Below, piece after piece: positions 30,021 to 39,095 of a stretch of 64,000 nucleotides of DNA. Origin of the DNA: Prorocentrum cordatum (Eukaryota > Sar > Dinophyceae > Prorocentrales > Prorocentraceae); contig CAUYUJ010016904.1 in assembly GCA_963575745.1 (NCBI GenBank), positions 234,120 through 298,119 on the forward strand. The letters run 5' to 3'. A program made the position numbers and the translations under genes. The notes beneath the pieces are model-generated. The model worked only from the letters and a program-made list of their open reading frames with translations, was not told the DNA's origin and did no database searches. Positions within the stretch are counted from its first letter, which is position 1. Every line of letters starts with the position of its first letter.

Positions 30021-33000
30021 CGCGTCGCCTGGCTCTAGAGATCACCGCCCGGGACAAGGTTGCCAAAGCCACCGAGGCGAGGGGACCCAGCCAGGACCAA
30101 GCGATGTTCCGTCCAGGCCAGTGGGTTTTCGTCTGGCGACGCCTGACCAAAGCGGGTCCTAGGGCCGACACCCTGGGTCGCAGGCGGGACGCGTGGACGG
30201 GTCCCGGGGTCGTGGTCCTGTGCGAGCGTGGCACCGTCTGGGTCGCGGTGCGGGCGCGTCTCTGGAAATGCTCTCCAGAGCAGGTTCGTCTGGCCAGTGC
30301 CGAGGAGGAATGCGGCATCCAGGTTGCCCAGGATCCCCGGTGGTCCGAGCTTCTCTCCCAGGCCAGGCCCAGGCCAGGAGAGCGACGGCGGTGGACGCCC
30401 AGCGAGAAGGTCCCCCCCCCCGACGAAGCGTGGGACCAGCCGCTGTCTCCAGAGGTGGACTCGGCGCCTCAGGTGCCCCCGGGACCCGAGCCGGAGCCAC
30501 GGCCGGATGCGCCTCGAGAAGTTCCGAGTGCGAGACCTCCAGGGCCTGCTCTGGTTCACCGTGGGTTCGATCCGATCGGGCCCAGGCCTCCGAGGGGGGT
30601 CGGATCCCGGCCGTCATCGGCCGGGGGCTCTGCGGTCGCCCGGGCCGGATCCGAGCGAACTCGACTCCCGTCCATCTCCGAGGGAGACGGCCAGGGAGAG
30701 GGCGGGCCACCCACGAGGCAAGACACTCCAGAGGACGAGGACACCCTCGACCCGGCTCCCCCTATCTCTTCCTCTCCTCCTCCTCCTCTCCTTCCTTCTA
30801 ACCCTGTGCCCGCTCCCACCGTCAATGAGGATGCCTCTGGTGGGGCCAGCAGGCCAGGAAGATCTAGACTGCCTCAGCCCAGCGACGTGCCAGCTTGTAT
30901 TCGCCAGCGTCAGGCTGAGACTCGAGCGGCGAGCTGTCCTCCCGAGGTCGTCGAAGTCAAGCGTGCCAGGATAGAGCCACCAACAGGACTGGGTCTTTCC
31001 AGCAGCTCTCCCCAAGTGAGCGAAGGGCCGAGTGCCAGTGCTGCCGACGCCGAGGACAGAGGCGAGGACGGGGGGCCAGGCTTTGTGGGGCGTAGAGTTC
31101 AGGAAATCGAGTCGAGGGTCCGACCGGAAGGATGGGTGTCATTCGCGGTCGAAACCATGGAGGCGGGCGCACTCTTGGTTGAGGAGAAGCGCGGAGCCGA
31201 TCTTGAGGTCTTGGCGGCCAGCCGCGGAGGAGAGGTTAGCCTCAACCGACTGACGCCTGCCGAGCGCAGCAAGTTTGAAGTGTCAGACGACACCGAGTGG
31301 CAAACTATGGCCAACTCGGGTGCTGTGGAGATCATAGCGCCTAGGGAGGCGGGGGTGATTAGGCGAGAGCGACCGGACCGCATCATCACGAGTCGGATGG
31401 TTCGACGGTGGAAACCTGTGGAGGGCACGTTTTCTGAACCAACCGCCAAGTCTCGGTGGTGCGTCCACGGACGCAAGGATCCGGATACCGGAACGCTATT
31501 CGTCTACTCTCCCACCCCCCAGACTTCTTCCATACTTATGTTCATCCAGGTGATGATGAATCTAGGCCACCTAGGGGATATTGCGGACGTGAAGAATGCC
31601 TTCTGCCAATCGGATCCTATGAGCCGTGCTCAGGGAGAGATCTACGTGGAACCATGCGAGGGCATCAAGGTTGAAAAGGGGTCTCTCATCAGATTGCTGG
31701 TGAACGTCTACGGGTTGGACGATGCCCCTCTGGCCTGGCGCAAAACGATAGTAGGATATCTTAGGACAAAGGGATTCACGCGCAGTCTCCTAGAGCCCTG
31801 CTGGTGGATCAGGTACGCCTCAGACGGGACCATTCTCAACATGATCCTACTTGAAGTCGACGACTTCTTTATCGCCAGCAATTCAGAGGCGTCCCGAGCC
31901 TGGATCCGGGAGACCTTGGTCTCTAGGTTCAAGTTTGGGAAGTACAGGGACTGTCACCGCGGTCCTGTCGAGTACGCTGGCCGCAGCGTGAGTTTCGGGC
32001 CCCAGAAGACGACGATCGACCAGGAAAAGTATATACTGGAGGAGGTGAGGACGATTAGCCTCGAACGGGGTCGACTGGGTCAAAAGTCCTCTCCCCTTAC
32101 CCAACCCGAGTTCAAAGCCCTCCGGTCCCTGATTTACAAGTTGAACTGGGTCGGTCGTGAATCTCGTCCCGAGGCTGCCGGCACCGCGAGCATCCTTGCT
32201 AGTGGACTGAAGGACGCCACCACGGGGGACGTTGCCATTGCAAACAAGATGGTGAGGCATCTCCGTGCTACGGCCTCGAGAGGCCTCATCATTTGGCGTT
32301 TGGACCCGGAACGGATGGCGTTCGTTTCTGTCTCTGATGCGGGGGGTGTAGGAGCCAACGAAGGACTTCTGGACCACCAGGGGCCCCCCGCCGACCCAAC
32401 GCAGGGGGCTTGGATGGTCTTAGCGACCGATAAGAGCGTGATAGATAACTGTGCCGTTCGCGCGTCCACCCTGGGATGGCGAAGTTCCAAGCTCAGAAGA
32501 AAAGTCACGTCTACTCTGGCCGGCGAGACTCAGGGTCTCTCGGCGGCAGTGGCGGAAGTAGAGTTTCTCCAGGTCTTGTATAGAGACGTGGTTTTCGGAG
32601 ATGTGGATGTGTCAGACATGTCCCGGTGTTCAGGTCCGTTTACGACGGTACTCCGTAGGGACTGCCGACTAGGCGGGCGGGAAGATCAGGTTCACGTGGT
32701 GGATGCGAAGAGTATCTACGATACGATGCTGAAGGAAGGGAATGCCAGTGCCCGCGACCGTCGCACGGCGCTCGACTTAGCCGCCGTGTGCCAGGCCCTG
32801 GAGGGGGCTCGAGGTTTTATTCGGTGGATCCCGCACGGCCGTATGCCCGTGGACTGTCTCACGAAGGACGACATCAGCAAGGGCAATGCGGCATTGTCCA
32901 ATTTGCTTGCGACAGGCAAGCTAGTTTTGATAGACGAGGCTGTGGAGATATCCCGCAGGAGGAACCAACCAGGGAGTAAGGACCGATCTCAGGCAGCATC

Positions 33001-33133
33001 TCGGATAATGTTGGATCAAGACTCCAGGCTCATATCGTGGGCCGATTTCCAGTCCAGCCCAGCGGTGTCGGAGTCAAGAGACCCGGGCTCTCTCTCTTCT
33101 CTCCTCCCTCACCGCTCTCTCCCTGATCACTGA
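29858..33133 (+). CDS. Copia integrase end, reverse transcriptase and RNase H
   Basis: The frame is -1 to the preceding ORF, and its first ATG is 29894. It begins with the integrase tail (SPVQLVFGENPRMPHEML, then RPGQWVFVWRR). A Pro/Arg-rich linker covers about 30360-31080. The copia-type RT follows: VRRWKPVEGTF, RWCVHGRKDPD, IADVKNAFCQSDP (first catalytic Asp), VYGLDDAPLAWRKT and LLEVDDFFIAS (VDD centre, near 31855). RNase H follows with VSVSDAGG, TLAGETQGLSAA, HVVDAKSIYD and DRRTALDLAAV, giving D, E, D, D. It ends at TGA 33131-33133. All catalytic acids are present, so it could be active. It may be made only by -1 frameshifting as a fusion with the upstream ORF. Confidence 0.85.
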   Translation, partial: SPVQLVFGENPRMPHEMLSDDHMGLPGWQGSIRPASELDSAGAEFARSQRVRELARRLALEITARDKVAKATEARGPSQDQAMFRPGQWVFVWRRLTKAGPRADTLGRRRDAWTGPGVVVLCERGTVWVAVRARLWKCSPEQVRLASAEEECGIQVAQDPRWSELLSQARPRPGERRRWTPSEKVPPPDEAWDQPLSPEVDSAPQVPPGPEPEPRPDAPREVPSARPPGPALVHRGFDPIGPRPPRGVGSRPSSAGGSAVARAGSERTRLPSISEGDGQGEGGPPTRQDTPEDEDTLDPAPPISSSPPPPLLPSNPVPAPTVNEDASGGASRPGRSRLPQPSDVPACIRQRQAETRAASCPPEVVEVKRARIEPPTGLGLSSSSPQVSEGPSASAADAEDRGEDGGPGFVGRRVQEIESRVRPEGWVSFAVETMEAGALLVEEKRGADLEVLAASRGGEVSLNRLTPAERSKFEVSDDTEWQTMANSGAVEIIAPREAGVIRRERPDRIITSRMVRRWKPVEGTFSEPTAKSRWCVHGRKDPDTGTLFVYSPTPQTSSILMFIQVMMNLGHLGDIADVKNAFCQSDPMSRAQGEIYVEPCEGIKVEKGSLIRLLVNVYGLDDAPLAWRKTIVGYLRTKGFTRSLLEPCWWIRYASDGTILNMILLEVDDFFIASNSEASRAWIRETLVSRFKFGKYRDCHRGPVEYAGRSVSFGPQKTTIDQEKYILEEVRTISLERGRLGQKSSPLTQPEFKALRSLIYKLNWVGRESRPEAAGTASILASGLKDATTGDVAIANKMVRHLRATASRGLIIWRLDPERMAFVSVSDAGGVGANEGLLDHQGPPADPTQGAWMVLATDKSVIDNCAVRASTLGWRSSKLRRKVTSTLAGETQGLSAAVAEVEFLQVLYRDVVFGDVDVSDMSRCSGPFTTVLRRDCRLGGREDQVHVVDAKSIYDTMLKEGNASARDRRTALDLAAVCQALEGARGFIRWIPHGRMPVDCLTKDDISKGNAALSNLLATGKLVLIDEAVEISRRRNQPGSKDRSQAASRIMLDQDSRLISWADFQSSPAVSESRDPGSLSSLLPHRSLPDH

Positions 33134-33177
33134 CTTGCATGTACAGTCGCTGTATCCTGTTTTGGGGTGCTAAACCT

Positions 33178-33186
33178 AGGAGGAAG
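33178..33186 (+). other. Copia polypurine tract
   Basis: AGGAGGAAG lies nine bases upstream of the 3' LTR start. Purine-rich tracts here prime plus-strand DNA synthesis in LTR elements. Its slight distance from the LTR leaves some doubt. Confidence 0.55.
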
Positions 33187-33195
33187 TCTCATCCA

Positions 33196-33374
33196 TGTGG
33201 AGACGCTCCTGTTTTATCGATATAGGTTTAGCATAATGTTCTTTCCCGTGAAGCCCAACATTCCAGCTCACGGGAGGCCAGGATTGTTCGTACGTGTTTC
33301 AGGGAAGGATGTACTGTCGTTGTCACATTCTGGCTCAAGGCCAAAATGCATCTGCTCATCCTGCTGCTGCCACA
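33196..33374 (+). repeat. Copia element 3' LTR
   Basis: 179 bp, TGTGGAGACG to GCTGCCACA, two substitutions from the 5' copy. It is followed by ATCG, the same four bases that precede the 5' LTR. Confidence 0.95.
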
Positions 33375-33378
33375 ATCG

Positions 33379-34723
33379 CATGTTCTCCGTTTGCACATGC
33401 CGATTGGAGGGCTACGGTTTTTTTCTACAACGGGCGGAGGTACAGGCATAGCGTCAGGAAGGCGATCTTGCCATTATACCATGACTCTTCATTTTCTGGG
33501 ACACACAGTTCGGAGATCGATACTCTTATGAAGGTTCAACAGCAGGCCTGGTGGCCAGAGCTCAAGCAATCCGTCAAGGATTGGGATTGGGTGTCTACAT
33601 GAGCTGTTTATAGATTATGTAAGCCGCAGCGCGGCCTCAGCATCGAGCAGCGTTCGGCTCTGGCAGAGAGGCCGTTCAAGACCCTGTACATCGATTGCAT
33701 TGGGCCAACATCACCTCGGAGCACTGCCGGATTTGCAAACCGCTAAAATGGCAAAATGGGTCGCCGAGGACGTCTTCCTCAACATTTGCGGCTTCCCGTC
33801 TGTGCTCCCGTGCGACCGCGGCTCCGAGTTCACGAACGATGTGGTCAAGGAGCTGAACAACCGATTCGGGGTGGGGCAGTGCTTCGGCGCAGCGTACCAC
33901 CCAACGCCCAGGGACACGTGGAGGGACCCCACCAGCGCGTCAATGCGGTCATCAAGAGCTACACGCAGTCCACGCGACAGCGGGCGCGGTGGATCCGCGT
34001 GGCGCAGTGGAGTATGAGAGCGACCCCACGACGAGATCTGGATGGTTATTCTTTTTTACGAGGTCGTGACTGGCATGCGGCCGCATGGCCCAGCCGAGCA
34101 TCTATTTGCAACGCCGTCGACTGGGCACCAACACCCAAGGACGTATGTCGCAGACTTCCAGGAGCAGCTCAAGCGCATCCACCTGGCCATCTCCACGAAG
34201 CTGCACGGGGACTTCGAAAAAACACGTGAAGCACATGCATGAGCAGGGTGAGCGCCAAACAGAGCTGAACATCGGTGATTCCATTTTCCTGAAACACGGA
34301 CCAAAGACCTTGGCAGACAGGCAGGATCCCAACTCAGGCAAGCACCCTGGAGCTGGTGCCAGCGGGCGGCAAGTCGGATCGTCTGCTCGGCTGTCGCCGT
34401 ACTGCGACCCCAGGCCTTACAATATCTACAAGATTTCTAAGCCCATGGTTTATCTCGAAGATGCGTTCGGATCAAAAGATTTGGGGTTCTCTCAGCCGGT
34501 GCACAGCAGCCGGTGCGTCCCATGCAGTTCGGCCAACTTTGAGCACCCGATCGAGGAGGAGCTGCCTCTGCGGTTAGCAATGAGGCAGCGAGACAGCAAG
34601 AGTCTAGAAGCCACAGTCGTTTCGCAGTCGTCGACGGGCTTCGTGCGCTTGAACTTTGAGGAACGCGCCGACCTCGACGGCCTCTACGACTTGTCGCAGG
34701 AAAAGTACTGGTGGCTGCCGTGA
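33379..34723 (+). pseudogene. Gypsy integrase remainder (zinc domain, core, C-terminal)
   Basis: After the copia insertion the integrase resumes. YNGRRYRHSVRKAILPLYHD, then GTHSSEIDTLMKV and WWPELKQSVKDW, form the HHCC region, ending in a TGA at 33600 where the Cys pair should be. LYIDCIGPTS gives the first catalytic Asp. VAEDVFLNICGFPSVLPCDRGSEFTNDVV gives the second. GHVEGPHQRVNAVIKS, in another frame, gives the Glu. The C-terminal part at 34085-34723 includes LNIGDSIFLKHG and SARLSPYCDPRPYNIYKI, like the small barrel of gypsy integrases. At least two frame changes show it is inactive. Confidence 0.75.
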
Positions 34724-34780
34724 GACTGGCGGCTCGTTCAGATGCCATGGTGAGCTCGCGATCGTTCCTCCCTTGAGCTC

Positions 34781-34787
34781 AGGGGGA
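34781..34787 (+). other. Gypsy polypurine tract
   Basis: AGGGGGA sits three bases before the 3' LTR start, the normal place for the plus-strand primer. Confidence 0.45.
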
Positions 34788-34790
34788 TGT

Positions 34791-35282
34791 TGTGTGGATT
34801 ACGGTGCATCTGAGACCCACCAGAGGATTTGTTGACTCGTTTGTCTGTGAAACGTGAGTAGGTAAGCTCCGACATCATCAATCCCATTCAATGGGATAAA
34901 TGATGCGGACGAAGACACCCCGCACATGTCACTTAAGACCGGGGTTTGCTGAAGCGCGATTTTTGGCGCCACCTCCGAGCGCCCAGGGGCCAGTCGCCAA
35001 AACATAGGCTTCTGGCTTCCCCGCCGGAGCAAATAAATCGCACTCAAATTCACGGGAACACGCGCGCGGGTCTCATCCCGGTCGCACCCGCACGGGCCTC
35101 GACCCAGTGCGGGCACGCGCGCGCGCGGTTCCGTGACGGGAGCCATTTGGCTGAAGCCTTGAGCTTAGAATTGCGCCTCGAGCGAGGGAAAAATATTATC
35201 CTTCTACATTCGTTCCCACTACACCGCCACCCCCATAAAGCGGATTCTTGCGAGGCGCCTCTCCGATGGAGGGCTCCGCTCA
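34791..35282 (+). repeat. Gypsy element 3' LTR
   Basis: It starts TGTGTGGATTACGG and ends CTCCGCTCA. It matches 13441-13943 with many substitutions and a few short gaps, including loss of about 11 bp near 35219. This divergence is much greater than that of the inner element. Confidence 0.85.
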
Positions 35283-35284
35283 AG

Positions 35285-35593
35285 TATTGGCAACCTATGA
35301 TGCACAATCAAACGCTACAAGAGCTCAGCGATCGAGCTTGATTCATCTACGAAAGCCCGAGTGATCTTGATGATTCGTATGATGTAGGCGGTGGTATTCA
35401 TGTAGCTACCACGTGAACGCCAACGTCATGGAACCTCAAGTTCGCACCAAACTATGGTTACAATGGGAGACATGTTTGATCGTATTGGCTGGAAGTTGCA
35501 GTGACATGGGGCGCAGCAGCTCGTGGAAAACGTGGCTATCTTATTGGAAATTCCGTTCGTCACATTAGTAGCTCCTCTTACAGTAGCTCTTAG
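35285..35593 (+). pseudogene. Decayed coding stretch with three in-frame TGA codons
   Basis: Directly after the gypsy 3' LTR one frame reads YWQPMMHNQTLQELSDRA, FIYESPSDLDDSYDVGG, TPTSWNLKFAPNYGYNGRH and SYWLEVAVTWGAAARGKRG, interrupted only by TGA at 35339, 35414 and 35477. It then enters a TAG in an AGTAGCTCTT repeat. The translated pieces look protein-like. It may be the far side of the gene interrupted at 13440, but I could not join the two with certainty. No family recognised. Confidence 0.3.
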
Positions 35594-35640
35594 TAGCTCT
35601 TCAGAAGCTCGCTGTCAATCACATTAGTAGCTCTTTTTAT
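35570..35640. repeat. Short AGTAGCTCTT repeat cluster
   Basis: AGTAGCTCTT or close variants recur about five times, partly with CACATTAGTAGCTC at each end. It is small and local. Confidence 0.6.
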
Positions 35641-36230
35641 GACTTATTATTCATGCTAGCGGGCCCTGCTGTTACAATATGCTACTGCTGTCGCAGAGGC
35701 TGTGGCCTCTTGAATGGGCTGCTGTCATTAGTGCGCAATCTCAGGTCGAGATGGGCAGGTATTGATCTCGTGAACCTGCCGGAGCTAGATGACAACGCCC
35801 CGACGGCAACGTTTGGGCGGCAACCGGATGCAGCCTTGTGACCACAGGCCAATGGACCCGTGTTGGATCTGACCTTGCCATCAGCATGCATCCGACTTCA
35901 GGTCGCCATGATATTTAGAGGTCGAAGAACGCTTCAGAAACAAATATGCGCCAATATTAGTGGACAGGTTTCTGGCGCCACCATCGGCCAGAGAGCCAAG
36001 AAGCTCAAAGAAGGAATTGGGTGTGCAGACGCTCCAGCGCCCCACAGGTTGGGCGGCCGGGGCATCCTCGCACCGAGCTCCTTGGCCAACTAAATGGCGA
36101 CGTACACTTTTCTCCAAGGGAGTGGTTTCTCCGTAACCACCGCAAGGGGGGGCGATTGAGTGATTGTGGGGGGGCCTCGGCAGGCGGTGAATATGGATAT
36201 ATTCGGACCCTGGGGCCCTGGGGGGCGCAC
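35641..36230. other. No recognisable feature
   Basis: Balanced composition, short frames only, no family motif. Confidence 0.4.
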
Positions 36231-36232
36231 GT

Positions 36233-36262
36233 CCATATATATATATATATACACACACACAT
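36233..36262. repeat. (TA)n(CA)n dinucleotide repeat
   Basis: A TA run passes directly into a short CA run. Confidence 0.85.
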
Positions 36263-36414
36263 CCACCGTGGATCGAGGTCCCGCAGATGAAAGAGCGCGT
36301 GCTGCGGTCGCTGGGGGAGGTGGGGGGGGGGCGGGCCCCCCCCCCGCCCATTTCCCCTATTTCTCCTCCCTCTCCTCGGGCAAGCGCCGGCGTCGGCGGC
36401 GGCTGGCGGTGGCG

Positions 36415-36745
36415 GTTGGGGGGTACTGGTGGTGGTAGTGGCGGTGGTGGTGGTAGTGAGATGGTCTGTGGTGGTAGTGGTCGTGGTGGTGAGTTGTGCA
36501 GCTGGTAGTAGTGGTGGTGGTTGTGGCGGTGGTGGTTGTGGTGTGGTAGATTGTGGTGGAAGTGGTGGTAGTTGTGGTGGGTTGTTGTATTGGTGGTGGT
36601 GGTGGTGGTGGTGAGCTGTTGTGGTAGTGGTGGAGGTGGTGGCTGCGGTGGTGGTGGTTGCGTGGTGGTTTGGTGGTGGTGGTGGGTTTAGGTGGTGTTG
36701 GCGGTGGTCGTGGCGGTGGCGGTGGTGGTGGTGGTGGGGGAATCA
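36415..36745. repeat. (GGT)n-rich tract, first copy
   Basis: About 330 bp of GGT/GTG triplets with scattered changes. It is followed at 36745-36830 by sequence containing ACCGATCACAACCACTTCGG-like and TCGGTCGGATTGCAACCA-like pieces. The same pairing of GGT tract and motif is seen at 38531-39095. Confidence 0.85.
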
Positions 36746-36904
36746 GACCGATCACAACCACTTCGGGCTGTTCAGGAACTACTTCGGTCGGATTGCAACC
36801 ACTGGAAACGGACTGATCGGGACCTAAAGGATTCCTATACAAACTTGTCAGGAGAACACCGGATTACAACCGATCCACGATCTCCTGCCGAGGCGTCTAA
36901 CAGT

Positions 36905-37830
36905 TTTTTGTGTTTGAGGCTTGTGGGAGGCCTCGGGAAGGCTTTTCTGAGACCTTTGAAGGTTTCTGCTGAGGCCTGAAAGGCTTCTGCTGAGGCCTCT
37001 GGAAGGCTTCTGCTGAGGCCTCTGAAAGGCTTCTCTGAGACCTCTAAAAGGCTTCTCTGAGGCCTCTGAAAGGCTTCTCTGAGGCCTCCGAAAAAAGGCT
37101 TCCCTGAGGCCTCTGAAAGGCTTCCCTGAGGCCTCTGAAAGGCTTCTGTGAGGCTTCTGAAAGGCTTTTGCTGAGGCCTCTGAAAGGCTTCTCTGATGCT
37201 TCTGAAAGGCTCCTCTGGGGCCCCTTGAAAGGCTTCTCTGAGGCATCTGAAAGGCTTCTTTGAGGCATCTGAAAGGCTCCTTCGGCCCTTGAAAGGCTTC
37301 TCTGAGGCCTATGGAAAAAGGCTTCTCTGAGGCCTCTGGAAAACAAAGGCTTCTCTGAGGCCTCTGCGAGGCTTGTGGGAGGCCTCTGCGAGGCTGGTGG
37401 GGGGCTTCTGAGAGGCTTGTGGGAGGCTTCTGAGAGGCTTGTGGGAGGCTTCTGAGAGGCTTCTGGGAGGTTTGTGGGAGGCTTCTGAGAGGTTTCTTAA
37501 AGGCTTCAGCGAGGCTTTTGGGATGCTTATGGGAGGCTTCTGAGAGCCCTCTGAGGGGCCTATGCTCAGGCGTCTGAGGGGTTTCTGAGAGGCTTACGAG
37601 TGGCTTCTGCGAAGCTTCTGCGGGCTTCTGAGAGGCTGCTGAGAGCTTCTGAGAGGCTTCAGAGAGGTTTCGGAGAGGCTTCTGAGAGGCTTTCCTGAGG
37701 CCTTTAAAAGGCTTCTGAGAGGCTTTGAGTGGTTTGAGCGATGCTGTTTGCGAGGCCTCTAAGAGACCCTTACGAGGCTTCTTGGCGGTTTCTGAGAGGC
37801 TTCTGAGAGGTTTCTGAGCGGTTTCCGAGA
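36905..37830. repeat. GAGGCTTCTGA minisatellite, about 0.9 kb
   Basis: Imperfect copies of GAGGCTTCTGA(GA) with spacing mostly 12-22 bp. The left half favours GAGGCCTCTGAAAGGCTTCT and the right half GAGGCTTCTGAGAGGCTT. Minus-strand frames rich in SLSEASEKPF are repeat products. Confidence 0.9.
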
Positions 37831-37979
37831 GGCTTCCACGCGGTGCCAGAAGCTCTGCGGGTGCCGACGCCGCACGAACCTACCGTAGGGGAATTCGTCC
37901 AGATCTCTGGGGGTCGACGTCCTGGAAAACTCATGACGTTGGTGGTTTAGGCCGCCGCGATTGCCTGCCTTGCCATCCT

Positions 37980-38262
37980 GTCCTCTTCCGTTTCCCCCCT
38001 TCCTCTTCTTTCTCCTCCTCTTCCTCCTCTGTTTCCTCTTCCTCCTCTTCCTCCTCCTCCTCCTCCTGCTCCTCTGCTCTTCCTGCTCCTGTCCTTCCTC
38101 CCGCCCCTCCTCCTTTTCCCTTCCTCCTCCCCCCTCCTCCTCCGCCTCCTCTTCCTCCTGCTCCCCCTTCCCTTCCTCCTCCTCCTCCTCCTTTTCCTCC
38201 TCCTCCTCTTCCTCCTCCTCCTCCTCCTCCTCCTCCTCCTCCTCCATCTCCTCCCCCTCCTG
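37980..38262. repeat. (TCC)n-rich pyrimidine tract
   Basis: Nearly pure C/T on the plus strand, dominated by TCC with CTT and CCC interruptions. The final 50 bp are a pure TCC run. Confidence 0.9.
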
Positions 38263-38530
38263 AGATGCAATTTGTTTCACGCCAGGCGTTTTCGCTCAGT
38301 TTCGGTTTCAACCGTATGCGAATCACGTAGGAAGCGTATACGGATCATGGCCATGTTCGAGCTCCAACACATGTGTTTAGTTGAGATCATGATCGGCCGT
38401 CTGTGATCGGACCGATCGCAACCGCTCTTTCATATTCCCATTGGGCGGCTTAAAGGAACTCATTGAACCCAGAAGCGCTCTTATGTTTTTCCGTACTTAA
38501 AACCTTTTTGAAACGACCCAAACAAACCGC

Positions 38531-38578
38531 AACCACTTCGGACCGATCGCAATTGGTTGCGATCGGTCCGAAGTGGTT
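38531..38578. repeat. Perfect 22-bp inverted repeat with 4-nt loop
   Basis: The arms 38531-38552 and 38557-38578 are exact reverse complements (core CACTTCGGACCGATCGCAA) around TTGG. The arm sequence repeats directly again at about 38580-38610. This forms a very stable cruciform or hairpin at the left edge of a GGT tract. Confidence 0.85.
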
Positions 38579-38599
38579 TACGATCGGTCCGAAGTGGTT

Positions 38600-39095
38600 G
38601 CGATCGGTCGTGCTCGCGTGGTGGTGGTGGCGTGGTGGTTTGTGGTAGTGGTGGTGGTGGTGGGCTGTGGTGTTGGTGGTGGTGGTGCTGCTGCTGGTAG
38701 TGGTGCTGGTGGTGGAGGTAGGTGGGGGGTGGTGGGTGTTGGGTGGTGGTGGTGGTGGTGCTTGTGCTTGTTGTGGTGGTGGTGTGGTGGTTTGTGGTGG
38801 TGGTGCTGGTGGGCTGTGGTGATGGTGGCGGTGGTGTCGGTTGTGGTGATGGTGATGGTAATGGTATGGTGGCTTGTGGTGTTGGTGGGTTGTCGTGGGT
38901 TATGGTGGTGATGGTGGTTGTGGCGTTTTTGGTGGTGGTGGTGGTGGCGTGGTTGTTCGTGGTGATGGTGTTGGTTGTGGTGATGGTGGGTTGTGGTGGT
39001 TTTGGTGGTGATTGTGGCGGTGGCGGCGGTGGTGGTGGTGGTGGTGGTATGGTGGTTTGTGGTGGTGGTGGTGGTGGTGGTGGTGTGGCCTGCGG
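38600..39095. repeat. (GGT)n-rich tract, second copy
   Basis: About 500 bp of GGT/GTG with CTG, GAT and TTG interruptions. Long His/Thr frames on the minus strand and Val/Trp/Gly frames on the plus strand come from it. Confidence 0.85.

Larger units (their letters stand above)
23358..33374 (+). mobile_element. Young full-length Ty1/copia-type retrotransposon
   Basis: It has two 179-bp LTRs, TG...CA ends, a primer-binding site two bases after the 5' LTR, a purine-rich tract before the 3' LTR, and the domains Gag, protease, methyltransferase-like, integrase, RT, RNase H in copia order (integrase before RT). ATCG flanks both ends (23354-23357 and 33375-33378), possibly a 4-bp target duplication; copia elements usually make 5 bp. 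Only two LTR differences indicate recent insertion. It is 10,017 bp long and occupies the gypsy integrase. Confidence 0.92.
13441..35282 (+). mobile_element. Ty3/gypsy-type LTR retrotransposon, interrupted by a copia element
   Basis: Direct repeats of about 0.5 kb (13441-13943 and 34791-35282) begin TG and end CA. They enclose, in order, Gag-like coiled coils, protease traces, reverse transcriptase, RNase H, a methyltransferase-like remnant and integrase. That is the Ty3/gypsy order, with RT before integrase. About 10.0 kb of the span (23358-33374) is a younger copia element inserted in the integrase. Without it the element would be about 11.8 kb. The LTRs have clearly diverged and most domains carry stops or frameshifts, so the copy is old and inactive. 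No target-site duplication is evident: GATTA on the left, AGTAT on the right. Confidence 0.85.

Noticed and set aside
36905-37346. Minus-strand frames of SLSEASEKPF repeats as a repeat protein
   Set aside because: All frames and both strands give similar periodic peptides. The repeat period is not a constant multiple of three.
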